This document shows positions 32,725-39,766 of a DNA stretch of 39,766 nucleotides, in pieces. Position 1 is the stretch's first letter. Each line of letters opens with the position of its first letter. A program made the translations under genes and the position numbers. The stretch is from positions 23,801 through 63,566 of the forward strand of contig FR879693.1 in NCBI GenBank assembly GCA_000435055.1, written 5' to 3'. A model generated the notes under the pieces. It was not told the DNA's origin. It made no database searches and saw only the letters and a program-made list of their open reading frames with translations. This DNA is from Clostridium sp. CAG:138. Lineage in GTDB: Bacteria > Bacillota > Clostridia > Christensenellales > CAG-138.

Positions 32725-32785
32725 ATCTTTTTCGTCAATAATTTTATGCAGCAAAAAAATGCGTTATGCACAAGGGCTTCGGCTT

Positions 32786-34081
32786 TTATGAAAGGAGCAG
32801 CTCCTTCACGCGAACTGCGGCTGCCACGTTGAATTCACATCTTGTATCCACCTGGTAATCAACGCATGCGCTTCGGATTATTTCGGGCGCTGCGTCAACG
32901 TTTTCGGCAGCAAGCAAAGCCGTTACAATGCGAACGAATTCGTTAAGCTGCAAAACGGGCAGGTCAACGACTACTTCAAAAAGACTCGGGAGCACGGGTG
33001 ATTTTGAACAGGCCGCAAGCAAAACATTCATCGGCAGCAAAGGTTCTGTCACCGTTTCGCATGTATCCTCCCGCAGCTCATCGCAGAGGAGCATGAATTT
33101 GAGCGGCTGACAACGCAATTTTGCAAGCAAATCAATGCAATTCAGGCTGCCGTTGAGTGTGTAAACAAGGCGGAGCTGGGGCAATTCGTCCGTCAGCTCA
33201 AGCATCATGGTCGTTTTGCCCATTCCCTGCTGCCCGCAAAGAAGCATCGGATGTGCGCTTTCGTCCCGCATAAATGCAATTGCATTGTTCAACAGTATAC
33301 GGTATTCCGCGTCCATCAGCGGAACAAAATCGCCCGCCCGCAGCTCGTGAATCGGTTTCAGCGCACCGTCAAAGATGAAGTTTCGGTATTTGAGGAAGAT
33401 TCCGCTTCCGTACGAAGAGTGAAAATTCCAAAGGTCGTTCACAAGCTCGGACCAATCATCAGACTCGAGAAAACGCCGATACATGCCTTCAAGAGCAACG
33501 TCCGCATAATAACTGTCGCGAATGCCGAACTCACCGTATTGCCACACGGGCGGCGGGAATTCGGTTTTTGCAGTCGGCTGTTTGGGTTTGAATTCACGGG
33601 GCATGGGTGCAACGGGGGCGCCGCCCCACGCAGCGGAGGCAATCACGGAGGCGGCATCCTTTGAATTCTTTTTTTGCTTTTGTTCCGTGCAATTGCAGAT
33701 TATGGAGTGCAAAACGTTTTCATCTGCCTCCGAAAGAGTTTTCAGCGCGGAAAGCTCAAGCTGCATTGCGTGAATGACGGCATCGTCCGCCTTTCCGGAA
33801 GCAGCGGCACATGAAAACACGTTGTCGGTCAGCAACACCGTATCAAGAATGTAATCGTGCCAGATATTGCCGCTTACTCTGCGTGCGCCGCAGCAAACAA
33901 GCTCCGAAGTCAAAGCGGAAAGTGCGTCCGCAGCGTTTTGCACGTTGCCGATATCGGCAAAGCGAAGAAGCTCGGAAAGTTTTCCGAGGGGACGAGTGAG
34001 CAGTTCGTTTCGGAAAATTGCAAGCCGGGCAATTGCAGCGGACAGCGTGCGAATGTTTTCCTCAGTTTGTGTGCAATCCAT
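32786..34081 (-). CDS. DUF815-like AAA ATPase
   Basis: A 431-residue protein. The C-terminal 200 residues fit the DUF815 P-loop ATPases: the region before the P-loop (GSGIFLKYRNFIFDG, LMDAEYRILLNNAIAF), Walker A GQQGMGKT (283-290), and Walker B FMLLCDEL (329-336). The N-terminal 180 residues are helical and not recognised, with a Pro-rich linker at 150-180. The function of DUF815 proteins is unknown; they are predicted AAA ATPases, and the lid after NVLLAACS is in place. AAAGG precedes the ATG. The gene lies 45 bases after uppP on the same strand, so the two are probably one operon. It ends at a shared terminator. Confidence 0.82.
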   Translation of the reverse strand: MDCTQTEENIRTLSAAIARLAIFRNELLTRPLGKLSELLRFADIGNVQNAADALSALTSELVCCGARRVSGNIWHDYILDTVLLTDNVFSCAAASGKADDAVIHAMQLELSALKTLSEADENVLHSIICNCTEQKQKKNSKDAASVIASAAWGGAPVAPMPREFKPKQPTAKTEFPPPVWQYGEFGIRDSYYADVALEGMYRRFLESDDWSELVNDLWNFHSSYGSGIFLKYRNFIFDGALKPIHELRAGDFVPLMDAEYRILLNNAIAFMRDESAHPMLLCGQQGMGKTTMMLELTDELPQLRLVYTLNGSLNCIDLLAKLRCQPLKFMLLCDELREDTCETVTEPLLPMNVLLAACSKSPVLPSLFEVVVDLPVLQLNEFVRIVTALLAAENVDAAPEIIRSACVDYQVDTRCEFNVAAAVRVKELLLS

Positions 34082-34126
34082 TTTTTGCTGCCTTTCTGTA
34101 AAAAATGAAGCGTTTGCGCCGCAGAC

Positions 34127-34927
34127 TTACCAAGCGATAAGGTGCAGAATATTTTGATCAAGCACGATGAAAGCTCCGAGAATCGCCGTGTAAATCGCAA
34201 AACCCCAGAGTGAATGCTTTGTGATGAGTTTTATCATGAAACGCACCGCAAAATAGCCCGAAACGGCGGCAGCGGCAACGCCGAGCACGACCGAAAGCCA
34301 GTTTATGTTTGCTGCGCCTGCGCTGACCGCACCGGGAATTTCAAGCACCGCACCGCCGAGAATTGCCGGAATCGAAAGCAGAAAACTGAATTCCGCAGCG
34401 TCTTCTTTTTTCATGCTGCAAAGCGTTGCGCCCGTGATGGTTGAACCCGATCTTGAAATGCCGGGCAGGATGGCAACGCCTTGAACAAAACCGATAAACA
34501 CCGCATGATACCACTTCATTGAAGGAACGGTAAGTTTGCATTCGACTTTCTGACGTATAAAATCGCAGAGCACAAGCAGCGCCGCCGTGAAAAGGAAACA
34601 GAAGCCGAGCAGACTGCCTTCGTTCGCCGCATCAATGATATCTTTGAATACGAGTGCCATAACCGCGGTTACGAGTGTCGCAACGATCATCCAGATCCAA
34701 TACTTTGCCTGCTTTACCGGGTGGAGCAGCATTTCAATGATGCGTTTGCGGTAAACAACAAGCACCGCTGCCAAAGTGCCGAGATGCAGCATGACGGTGA
34801 AGAAAAGTCCGCCGTCCGATATGCCGAAGATTTTTTGAAGCAGCAGGAGATGACCGCTGCTTGAAATCGGAAGAAATTCGCAAAGTCCCTGAACAAGGCC
34901 CAGGATAATTGCAATAAAAGCGTTCAT
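34127..34927 (-). CDS. uppP: Undecaprenyl-diphosphatase (UppP/BacA)
   Basis: A 266-residue membrane phosphatase that recycles undecaprenyl diphosphate, the lipid carrier for cell-wall synthesis, and gives bacitracin resistance when abundant. The two active-site regions are intact: the N-terminal LVQGLCEFLPISSSGHL (Glu17, His26) and PGISRSGST at 155-163 with its Arg. About eight helices are predicted, and the length is standard. The ATG at 34927 is chosen because the protein then starts as in the family; the frame is open to 34984. The ribosome site is weak. The DUF815 gene follows at 45 bases. Confidence 0.95.
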   Translation of the reverse strand: MNAFIAIILGLVQGLCEFLPISSSGHLLLLQKIFGISDGGLFFTVMLHLGTLAAVLVVYRKRIIEMLLHPVKQAKYWIWMIVATLVTAVMALVFKDIIDAANEGSLLGFCFLFTAALLVLCDFIRQKVECKLTVPSMKWYHAVFIGFVQGVAILPGISRSGSTITGATLCSMKKEDAAEFSFLLSIPAILGGAVLEIPGAVSAGAANINWLSVVLGVAAAAVSGYFAVRFMIKLITKHSLWGFAIYTAILGAFIVLDQNILHLIAW

Positions 34928-35079
34928 TTTTTGTTCGCCCCCGAACAGCGGAGGCTCTCCCTTCAACTTTGTTTGCAGACCCACAAAACCTGCCGAATCA
35001 CCGAATCGGAAAAAACGGCTTAATCAACACAGGCTGCAATGAAATTATATTTGTTTTTTTCGAAACGATTCGATTTACT

Positions 35080-35112
35080 GCGAAAAAAGATTGAAGCTTC
35101 ATCCTTTTTCGC
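35080..35112. repeat. 33-base near-palindrome between uppP and the zinc-ribbon gene
   Basis: GCGAAAAA at 35080-35087 and TTTTTCGC at 35105-35112 flank a central GAAGCTTC; the inner pairs are partly mismatched. It may act as a terminator or a binding site. A smaller hairpin, ACGGTT-GAA-AACCGT, is at 35185-35199 just after the zinc-ribbon stop codon. Confidence 0.5.
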
Positions 35113-35203
35113 GAAAACAAGCTTAAACCGGCGTTTTCTTCGGAAGACTGTCAATCTGACAGGAACTCCCGATTTTTATGTTTGACGGTTGAAAACCGTG
35201 AAA

Positions 35204-35803
35204 TCAATAATAGCGGAGTCCGGAATTCCATACGTTGTCAAGCACGTTGTCAAGCACGTTGTCGAACACAAGAATAAGACCGGCGTACGTGAGAATCATA
35301 AGAAGGGTCAGAACTGCACCGATTGCAATTCCCGCAATTGCAAGGCCGCGTCCTTTTTCTGAACGGTTATTGCATTGACAAAGTCCGACAATGGACAGAA
35401 TAAGCCCCACAACGCCGGGCAGGCCGAAAAGAAACAGGCCGAAAAGAAAGATGCTAGAAAGAAGTGCAGCGCAGGAAAGCGAGAAGCCTGCAATGCTGAG
35501 TCCGTTATAATTTGCGGAAGGCGCGCACGGCGTGCAGTCCTGCTGCGGCGGGGTGTAGTTGAATTGATTGTACCACGACTGCTGCGAGTCCTGCTGCGAA
35601 TTCTGCTGTGAATTCTGCTGAAAATCCTGCTGCGAATTCTGCTGTGAATTCTGCTGCGAGTCCTGCTGCGAATCCTGCTGTGAATCCTGCTGAGCAGAAC
35701 TTTGATCATTGCCTTGGGTGAAGCTGTTCAACTGAGCACCGCAGTTGGGGCAGAACGATGCGTTTGCATCAAGGATGTGGTTTCCGCAATTTGGGCAAAA
35801 CAT
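35204..35803 (-). CDS. Zinc-ribbon membrane protein with a QQDS repeat region (DUF4190-like)
   Basis: A 199-residue protein. The N-terminus is a zinc ribbon (FCPNCGNHI with 13 residues to FCPNCGAQ). Residues about 36-75 are a run of nine QQDS, QQNS or QQDF units, encoded by an imperfect 12-base tandem repeat. Two hydrophobic helices follow (GLSIAGFSLSCAALLSS and a Gly-rich stretch ending in the loop GKGRGLAIAGIAIG-like RSEKGRGLAIAG), as in DUF4190 proteins. The C-terminus contains DNVL repeated twice and DNVW, from a second 12-base repeat. GGAGGA precedes the ATG at 35803. Such proteins are membrane-bound and of unknown function. It has its own promoter. Confidence 0.8.
   Translation of the reverse strand: MFCPNCGNHILDANASFCPNCGAQLNSFTQGNDQSSAQQDSQQDSQQDSQQNSQQNSQQDFQQNSQQNSQQDSQQSWYNQFNYTPPQQDCTPCAPSANYNGLSIAGFSLSCAALLSSIFLFGLFLFGLPGVVGLILSIVGLCQCNNRSEKGRGLAIAGIAIGAVLTLLMILTYAGLILVFDNVLDNVLDNVWNSGLRYY
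35232..35269. repeat. 12-base tandem repeat encoding DNVL units
   Basis: Three copies of GTTGTCAAGCAC (last one altered to GTTGTCGAACAC) inside the 3' end of the zinc-ribbon gene. Confidence 0.7.
35579..35692. repeat. 12-base tandem repeat encoding QQDS units
   Basis: About 9.5 imperfect units of CTGCTGCGAGTC (variants with TGTGAATT, CGAATC). The repeat keeps the reading frame, so length variation would only change the linker. Confidence 0.9.
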
Positions 35804-35866
35804 TTTTTGTTCCTCCGTGTTTGAATTGAATTCGAGACACATGCAATGTGCTTTAAATTCAATAAT

Positions 35867-35895
35867 ATTATACAGCACACACAGGGGATTTTCAA
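35867..35895 (-). promoter_or_regulatory. Promoter of the zinc-ribbon gene
   Basis: On the minus strand TTGAAA (35890-35895) and TATAAT (35867-35872), 17 bases apart. Confidence 0.75.
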
Positions 35896-35958
35896 GGGGG
35901 CGAGGCATTTGTGCAAATGAAAGGGGCTTTTAAACGAACCCCGTTTCGACGCAGCCTC

Positions 35959-35987
35959 TTGACAACCGTATATTACGGATTTAGAAT
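35959..35987 (+). promoter_or_regulatory. Near-consensus promoter with a palindrome in the spacer, no gene downstream
   Basis: TTGACA (35959-35964) and TAGAAT (35982-35987), 17 bases apart. The spacer contains CCGTA-TAT-TACGG (35966-35978), a symmetric site suited to a repressor. Its transcript would start near 35994 with two hairpins (35992-36008 and 36011-36032) and run antisense into the HD-domain gene. The gap to 36189 holds no plus-strand gene I can support. Confidence 0.6.
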
Positions 35988-36189
35988 ATCCCTGCGGGGT
36001 AACCGCAGTTTCCGAAATCGCAATTTTTCGGACAAAAGGAACATCGGCTTCCGCTTTTGCTGACAAAATTTTTGGGAGGATTTTGCGGTATCGCGGCGGC
36101 ATTGCTGCTGACGGGAAAAGCAGAGCGGCGGAGAAAAGGTCAACGTTCCCGAATCGGCAATCAATCTGTTGTCGAAGGCAAAACACACA

Positions 36190-36645
36190 TTAAGTAGCGT
36201 TTGGATTTTTCGCTTGAAGAATGGCTTTTGCTTTTTTATACTTTGCCCGACGCGCGGCAAGCTGCTCCGCATCGATTTCGGAACAGCCCGCATAACGTGT
36301 TTCGTCCGAATTATGCGCAATGTCCGCAAGTTTGACGCGGACTGCTGTCGGATTGCTGCGGATTGCCCGGATGTAATCGAAATAGTCAATGCCGTCTTTA
36401 TGCGTCAGCAGTTTTAACACATCCATAACAGCCGACGGAAATTCGGATTCAAGTTCAGAGAGTGTTATGTCCGTGTCCTCTGCAACGTCGTGAAGAAGTG
36501 CTGCGCAGACCGAAATTTCATCGGGCATTTGTTCCGCAAGATGAATGGGGTGAAAAATATAAGGCACGCCGCATTTGTCAACCTGCCCGGCATGGGCAGC
36601 GTATGCGGTACGCATTGCCTTATTGGTGAGGAGGGTGTAAATCAC
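36190..36645 (-). CDS. Small HD-domain protein, SpoT/RelA hydrolase-like
   Basis: A 151-residue protein equal to the HD hydrolase domain of RelA/SpoT enzymes without the synthetase. Metal and phosphate ligands are in place: His32 in YIFHP, the HD pair at 52-53 with AEDTD following, and the VKLADIAHNSD helix (Asp108). Single-domain forms hydrolyse (p)ppGpp or related nucleotides (Mesh1-like), but not all do, so the substrate is inferred. Start is the GTG at 36645, giving MIYT, which fits the N-termini of relatives I recall; the ribosome site is weak. The gene follows the tRNA cluster on the same strand. Confidence 0.85.
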   Translation of the reverse strand: MIYTLLTNKAMRTAYAAHAGQVDKCGVPYIFHPIHLAEQMPDEISVCAALLHDVAEDTDITLSELESEFPSAVMDVLKLLTHKDGIDYFDYIRAIRSNPTAVRVKLADIAHNSDETRYAGCSEIDAEQLAARRAKYKKAKAILQAKNPNAT

Positions 36646-36680
36646 GGTTCGAACGATCCTTTCGGATTTCAGTGTAACTC

Positions 36681-36708
36681 AGCATATTCAAGCTGAACAT
36701 GAGTGCAA
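36681..36708 (-). promoter_or_regulatory. Possible promoter of the HD-domain gene
   Basis: On the minus strand TTGCAC (36703-36708) and TATGCT (36681-36686), spacer 16. The -10 box is weak. Confidence 0.35.
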
Positions 36709-36712
36709 AAAC

Positions 36713-36740
36713 ACAAAAAACTCTCGAAACCTTCGAGAGT
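36713..36740 (-). terminator. Terminator of the tRNA cluster
   Basis: On the minus strand ACTCTCGAA pairs fully with TTCGAGAGT around a three-base loop, followed by TTTTTT. It lies directly after the last tRNA. Confidence 0.9.
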
Positions 36741-36741
36741 T

Positions 36742-36817
36742 TGGAGCGGGAAACGGGGCTCGAACCCGCCACCTCCGCCTTGGCAAGGCGGCGCTCTACC
36801 AAATGAGCTATTCCCGC
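36742..36817 (-). tRNA. tRNA-Gly (anticodon GCC), second copy in transcription order
   Basis: A 76-base cloverleaf with GCGGGAA/TTCCCGC acceptor, CCGCC/GGCGG anticodon stem with loop TTGCCAA, and encoded CCA. It is identical in sequence to the gene at 36942-37017. Last gene of the cluster. Confidence 0.95.
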
Positions 36818-36842
36818 ATATGTGATTGAAATTCAGAAAAAA

Positions 36843-36916
36843 TGGAGCGGGTAATGGGACTCGAACCCACTATCTCAGCTTGGAAGGCTAATGTGTTACC
36901 ATTACACTATACCCGC
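36843..36916 (-). tRNA. tRNA-Gly (anticodon TCC)
   Basis: A 74-base cloverleaf; anticodon loop CTTCCAA, acceptor GCGGGTA/TACCCGC, encoded CCA. It lies between the two identical Gly(GCC) genes. Confidence 0.95.
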
Positions 36917-36941
36917 ATCCTTTGCCGCAACTCCGAAAGGT

Positions 36942-37017
36942 TGGAGCGGGAAACGGGGCTCGAACCCGCCACCTCCGCCTTGGCAAGGCGGCGCTCTACC
37001 AAATGAGCTATTCCCGC
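36942..37017 (-). tRNA. tRNA-Gly (anticodon GCC), first copy
   Basis: A 76-base cloverleaf with anticodon loop TTGCCAA and encoded CCA, identical to 36742-36817. Confidence 0.95.
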
Positions 37018-37038
37018 ATATTAAAATCAACCTTAAAG

Positions 37039-37123
37039 TGGTGCGGGCGAAGAGACTCGAACTCATACACCCTGCGGCACCGGAACCTAAATCCGGCGCG
37101 TCTGCCAATTCCGCCACGCCCGC
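37039..37123 (-). tRNA. tRNA-Leu (anticodon TAG)
   Basis: An 85-base class II tRNA with a long variable arm. Anticodon stem CCGGA/TCCGG with loop TTTAGGT, acceptor GCGGGCG/CGCCCGC, encoded ACCA. Confidence 0.94.
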
Positions 37124-37189
37124 TGATGCCCTCTGCAATGCAATGTCTCATTTAAATTGATAAATGAAACAAAAACCGAATGCAAAGAT

Positions 37190-37265
37190 TGGTGACCCGT
37201 CGGAGATTCGAACTCCGGACACCTTGATTAAAAGTCAAGTGCTCTACCGACTGAGCTAACGGGTC
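37190..37265 (-). tRNA. tRNA-Lys (anticodon TTT)
   Basis: A 76-base cloverleaf; anticodon stem CTTGA/TCAAG with loop CTTTTAA, acceptor GACCCGT/ACGGGTC, encoded ACCA. Confidence 0.95.
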
Positions 37266-37270
37266 AAATC

Positions 37271-37345
37271 TGGCTGGGGTGGCAGGATTTGAACCTACAG
37301 TGCGGGAGTCAAAGTCCCGTGCCTTAACCTCTTGGCGACACCCCA
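37271..37345 (-). tRNA. tRNA-Gln (anticodon TTG)
   Basis: A 75-base cloverleaf; anticodon stem CGGGA/TCCCG with loop CTTTGAC, acceptor TGGGGTG/CACCCCA, encoded GCCA. Confidence 0.95.
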
Positions 37346-37373
37346 ATGATAATCCCAGGGGTTTTGATGAAAA

Positions 37374-37451
37374 TGGGGTGAGTGGTGGGGCTCGAACCCA
37401 CGACCTCCAGAGCCACAATCTGGCGCTCTAGCCAACTGAACTACACCCACC
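37374..37451 (-). tRNA. tRNA-His (anticodon GTG)
   Basis: A 78-base form including the extra G at -1 that is typical of tRNA-His, opposite C73. Anticodon stem CCAGA/TCTGG with loop TTGTGGC, encoded CCCA. Confidence 0.94.
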
Positions 37452-37488
37452 ATATTAGCTTGTCAAACAACGCCGCCAAAAAGAAGAT

Positions 37489-37565
37489 TGGCGCGCCTGC
37501 AGGGATTCGAACCCGGGACCTACGGCTTAGAAGGCCGTTGCTCTATCCTGCTGAGCTACAGGCGC
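37489..37565 (-). tRNA. tRNA-Arg (anticodon TCT)
   Basis: A 77-base cloverleaf; anticodon stem ACGGC/GCCGT with loop CTTCTAA, acceptor GCGCCTG/CAGGCGC, encoded GCCA. First gene of the cluster in transcription order. Confidence 0.95.
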
Positions 37566-37597
37566 ATACCGTGTATCCTGCCCGCTGACGTTTAAAT

Positions 37598-37626
37598 ATT
37601 CTATCAACTTTTCTTCCGCTTGTCAA
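37598..37626 (-). promoter_or_regulatory. Promoter of the tRNA cluster
   Basis: On the minus strand a perfect TTGACA (37621-37626) and TAGAAT (37598-37603), 17 bases apart. The start point would lie about 25 bases ahead of tRNA-Arg. Confidence 0.85.
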
Positions 37627-37698
37627 CACTTCGGAGGCGTGTTTTTTGCCAAAAGCTAAAATATATTTAAAGATTGTCTCAAATTCACTCGTTCGGCG

Positions 37699-37728
37699 AT
37701 TGTAATCCGCCGCCGAAACGATTACAAT
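37699..37728. promoter_or_regulatory. Symmetric promoter-operator between the tRNA cluster and the kinase gene
   Basis: ATTGTAATC (37699-37707) and GATTACAAT (37720-37728) form a perfect 9-base inverted repeat. Within it TTGTAA and TACAAT are 17 bases apart, so a weak -35/-10 pair reads the same on both strands. On the plus strand it would serve the kinase gene. Confidence 0.5.
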
Positions 37729-37804
37729 ATATTTACACCGCGCTTAATTGACGGCTTTCGAGCGATAAAGGCGAGGACAATAAAAGTGAAAGGAATTGAA
37801 CAGG

Positions 37805-39475
37805 ATGAATGTTGCTGTTGAAGGAAAAAACATAGATATTACAGCAGGCGAAAGCATTCTTTGTGCACTTCGACGAGCGGGAACGGACTTTTCAAACCCG
37901 GCGGAAAAACCTGTTGCGGCTATGATAGGGGGAGAGGTCTTCAATCTGAATTACACACCCAAGCGCGAATGCAGCATACGGCTGCTGCGATATGGCGATG
38001 ATGAGGGGCGCCGCGTTTATGAACGCACGCTGCAATTCGTTCTTATTATTGCCGTTCGAAAACTATTTCCGGGCGCAAGGATTGTGACTCGTTACTCGGC
38101 GGGCGACGGACTTTACATTACTGTAGAGAAGGCGGGGACGGGTGCGCCGCTGAACGAGGCGGATACCGATTTGCTCCGCAGCGAAATGAAACGGATAACA
38201 GCGGCGGCATATCCGTTTGTTCGGCGAAGGCTTGATGTCCGCGATGCGATCGAGTTTTACACAAAGGACGGACAGCAGGATAAGGCAGAGCTGCTTCGCT
38301 GCCGGCGGTTCAGCTATTTTGATGTGTATTCCTGCCCGGATTACAGCGATTACATGGATTATTTTTACGGCGAGATGGCTCCGTCAACGGATTATGTTCA
38401 TGTTTTTGAACTGCATACGCTTCCGGAGGCAATTGTTATGCTGCTTCCCAACAAAGACGACCCCGCCATTCCCGCCAAATATGAAAACAGTCCGAAATTG
38501 CTTGCGGTTTTCGCCGAGAGCGACCGATGGGGGCGGCTTATGCATGTTGCAAATGCGGTTGACCTTAACCGGCGTGTCGAAAACGGAACCATTCGCGAGT
38601 TGATTCGGGTTAATGAAGCTTTGCATGAAAAGACTTATGCGCGGGTTGCGGATGAGATTATTGCCCGCCGTGCAAAAGCCGTTATGCTTGCCGGACCGTC
38701 GTCTTCGGGAAAAACGACTTCCGCAAACAGGATCGCAACCCAACTGCGCGCCGACGGACTGGATCCGGTTATGCTGTCGCTGGATGATTACTATATCGAC
38801 CGCGACAGAATTCCGCGCGATACTAACGGTGAAATGGATCTTGAGCACATCAACACTTTGGATATTCCGCGCTTCAACGGGGATCTTGCGCTTCTGCTTG
38901 ACGGCTGCGAGGCGGAAATTCCGCTGTTTAATTTCAAAACAGGCAAGCGTGAGAAACAAGGCAAGGTGCTGAAGCTTCATCGCGATCAACCGCTCATAAT
39001 AGAAGGCATCCACGCCCTCAATCCGCTCATGCTCGGCAGCTGCGATCCGAATTCCGTTTTTAGAATATATGTTTCTGCGCTTACAACGCTGAACCTTGAT
39101 GATCATAACCGCATCCGCACGACGGATCTGCGCCTGCTTCGCCGCCTTGTCCGCGATTATGAAACGCGCAATGCAAGCATGGAACACACACTCGGAATGT
39201 GGGCAAGCGTTCGCCGCGGCGAAGCACGCTGGATTTTCCCTTATCAGGAAAACGCCGACAGGATATTGAACACAACTCTTCATTATGAAGTTGCCGTCCT
39301 GAAACGATTCGTTTACCCGCTGCTTGAGGCCGTTCCGCCGGACAGTGTGCATTACTGTGCCGCGAGGAGCATCGTTAAGTTCCTCAATTACTTTGCCGAA
39401 GCGGAAGTTGATGATGAAATACCCCCGACTTCAATACTGAGGGAGTTCATCGGCGGAAATACTTTCTATAAGTAA
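37805..39475 (+). CDS. Uridine kinase-like nucleoside kinase with a TGS/ThrRS-like N-terminus
   Basis: A 556-residue protein typical of clostridia. Residues 1-60 form a TGS-like domain (MNVAVEGKNIDITAGESIL). Residues up to about 280 resemble the threonyl-tRNA synthetase second additional domain, with FSYFDVYSCPDYSDYMDYFYGEM-like Tyr-rich elements where the synthetase has HxxxH. The C-terminal half is a P-loop kinase of the uridine kinase/phosphoribulokinase type: GPSSSGKT at 297-304, LDDYYIDR with the catalytic Asp, and IIEGIHALNP. Substrate is presumably a nucleoside; this is family knowledge, not shown here. The ATG at 37805 is preferred to the TTG at 37796 because AAAGGA is then properly spaced. 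It appears to be transcribed alone. Confidence 0.9.
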   Translation: MNVAVEGKNIDITAGESILCALRRAGTDFSNPAEKPVAAMIGGEVFNLNYTPKRECSIRLLRYGDDEGRRVYERTLQFVLIIAVRKLFPGARIVTRYSAGDGLYITVEKAGTGAPLNEADTDLLRSEMKRITAAAYPFVRRRLDVRDAIEFYTKDGQQDKAELLRCRRFSYFDVYSCPDYSDYMDYFYGEMAPSTDYVHVFELHTLPEAIVMLLPNKDDPAIPAKYENSPKLLAVFAESDRWGRLMHVANAVDLNRRVENGTIRELIRVNEALHEKTYARVADEIIARRAKAVMLAGPSSSGKTTSANRIATQLRADGLDPVMLSLDDYYIDRDRIPRDTNGEMDLEHINTLDIPRFNGDLALLLDGCEAEIPLFNFKTGKREKQGKVLKLHRDQPLIIEGIHALNPLMLGSCDPNSVFRIYVSALTTLNLDDHNRIRTTDLRLLRRLVRDYETRNASMEHTLGMWASVRRGEARWIFPYQENADRILNTTLHYEVAVLKRFVYPLLEAVPPDSVHYCAARSIVKFLNYFAEAEVDDEIPPTSILREFIGGNTFYK

Positions 39476-39482
39476 ACGGGAA

Positions 39483-39580
39483 ACAGTCGGCAAATTAAAG
39501 GAATGGGCATCGGCGCCGAAAGCTGCCGCAGAAATGCCCGCATCGACCGAAAAGGAGCTATTTCTGCGGCTGCCGACTGT
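39483..39580. ncRNA. Candidate structured RNA element downstream of the kinase gene
   Basis: Two long perfect helices are nested: ACAGTCGGCA (39483-39492) with TGCCGACTGT (39571-39580), and GCCGCAGAAAT (39525-39535) with ATTTCTGCGGC (39560-39570). They meet directly on the 3' side, which allows coaxial stacking. The palindrome TCGGCGCCGA at 39510-39519 lies in the side loop. No T run follows, so it is not an ordinary terminator. I recognise no known RNA family. The strand is uncertain. Confidence 0.45.
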
Positions 39581-39766
39581 GCCGAATGTGCAAAAAAAAG
39601 CCGAATTTACGAATATACTTTTTAATATAATGAGCGAAAAGAGGACAAAAAGGGGTTATAAACGTCGAAAGGGAATTGCAGCATTCCGGGAGGGGTATGA
39701 ACAACACGGAAGGCATGGTGGCGTAAAAAGGAACGGAAAGAAAAATGGAAAAAGGTGTTGACAAAA
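39581..39766. other. End of window: AT-rich region with promoter-like boxes
   Basis: No gene can be supported. A TATAAT at 39626-39631 lacks a good -35 box. A perfect TTGACA at 39758-39763, followed by AAA at the edge, looks like the -35 box of a strong promoter for a gene outside the window. Confidence 0.4.

Noticed and set aside
35579..35692. CRISPR array
   Set aside because: The repeat period is 12 bases without spacers and lies inside a coding frame as QQDS units.

Overview
The window looks like chromosomal DNA of a Gram-positive anaerobe of the Clostridia (Bacillota), most likely an uncultured gut lineage of the Oscillospiraceae type. The evidence is a mix of clostridial families: an AmiA-type peptide transporter, a class B sortase, a dockerin domain, UppP, DegV, an MMPL exporter paired with an xxxLxxG-repeat protein, and a nucleoside kinase with a TGS-like N-terminus. 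SigA-type promoters with 17-base spacers and strong AGGAGG-like ribosome sites fit this too. All nine tRNA genes encode their own CCA. The taxonomy is inference; no 16S gene is present.

Layout. 1-980: 3' part of feoB. 1326-2105: a DUF975 membrane protein. 2221-5273: a promoter, a yybP-ykoY (Mn2+) riboswitch with an overlapping terminator, and a P-type Ca2+/Mn2+ ATPase. 5624-11222, all on the minus strand: a TetR-family regulator, an HdeD-like (DUF308) protein, an MMPL transporter and a secreted xxxLxxG-repeat protein. 11574-21039: a peptide-uptake operon (binding protein, two permeases, two ATPases and a membrane-anchored ApbE-like protein). 21187-21262: tRNA-Glu. 21747-24242: a large polytopic membrane protein. 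24447-27582, minus strand: a QueG-like iron-sulfur protein followed by an RCC1-dockerin-sortase fusion. 27886-31035: a three-gene cluster of a degenerate AAA+ protein, a soluble VirD4/TraG-like ATPase and a YbjN-like protein. 31058-34927: a small exported membrane protein, DegV, a DUF815 ATPase and UppP. 35204-36645: a zinc-ribbon membrane protein and a SpoT-like HD protein. 36742-37565: eight tRNA genes. 37805-39475: a uridine kinase-like protein.

The strongest novelty is in the peptide operon. Its binding protein appears to be a circular permutation of the AmiA/OppA fold: the segment that normally ends the protein lies just behind the lipoprotein signal, and the protein stops where that segment should begin. 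The same operon has an OppD with a helical insert of about 240 residues between Walker A and the Q-loop, an OppF with two C-terminal membrane helices, and a partner resembling ApbE without its active-site motifs. Other notable items are the dockerin-sortase fusion, the VirD4-like ATPase with no conjugation genes beside it, the Mn2+ riboswitch whose aptamer shares bases with a terminator, and several promoters with palindromes in or across their core elements.

All calls come from reading the sequence. No database or structure search was run.
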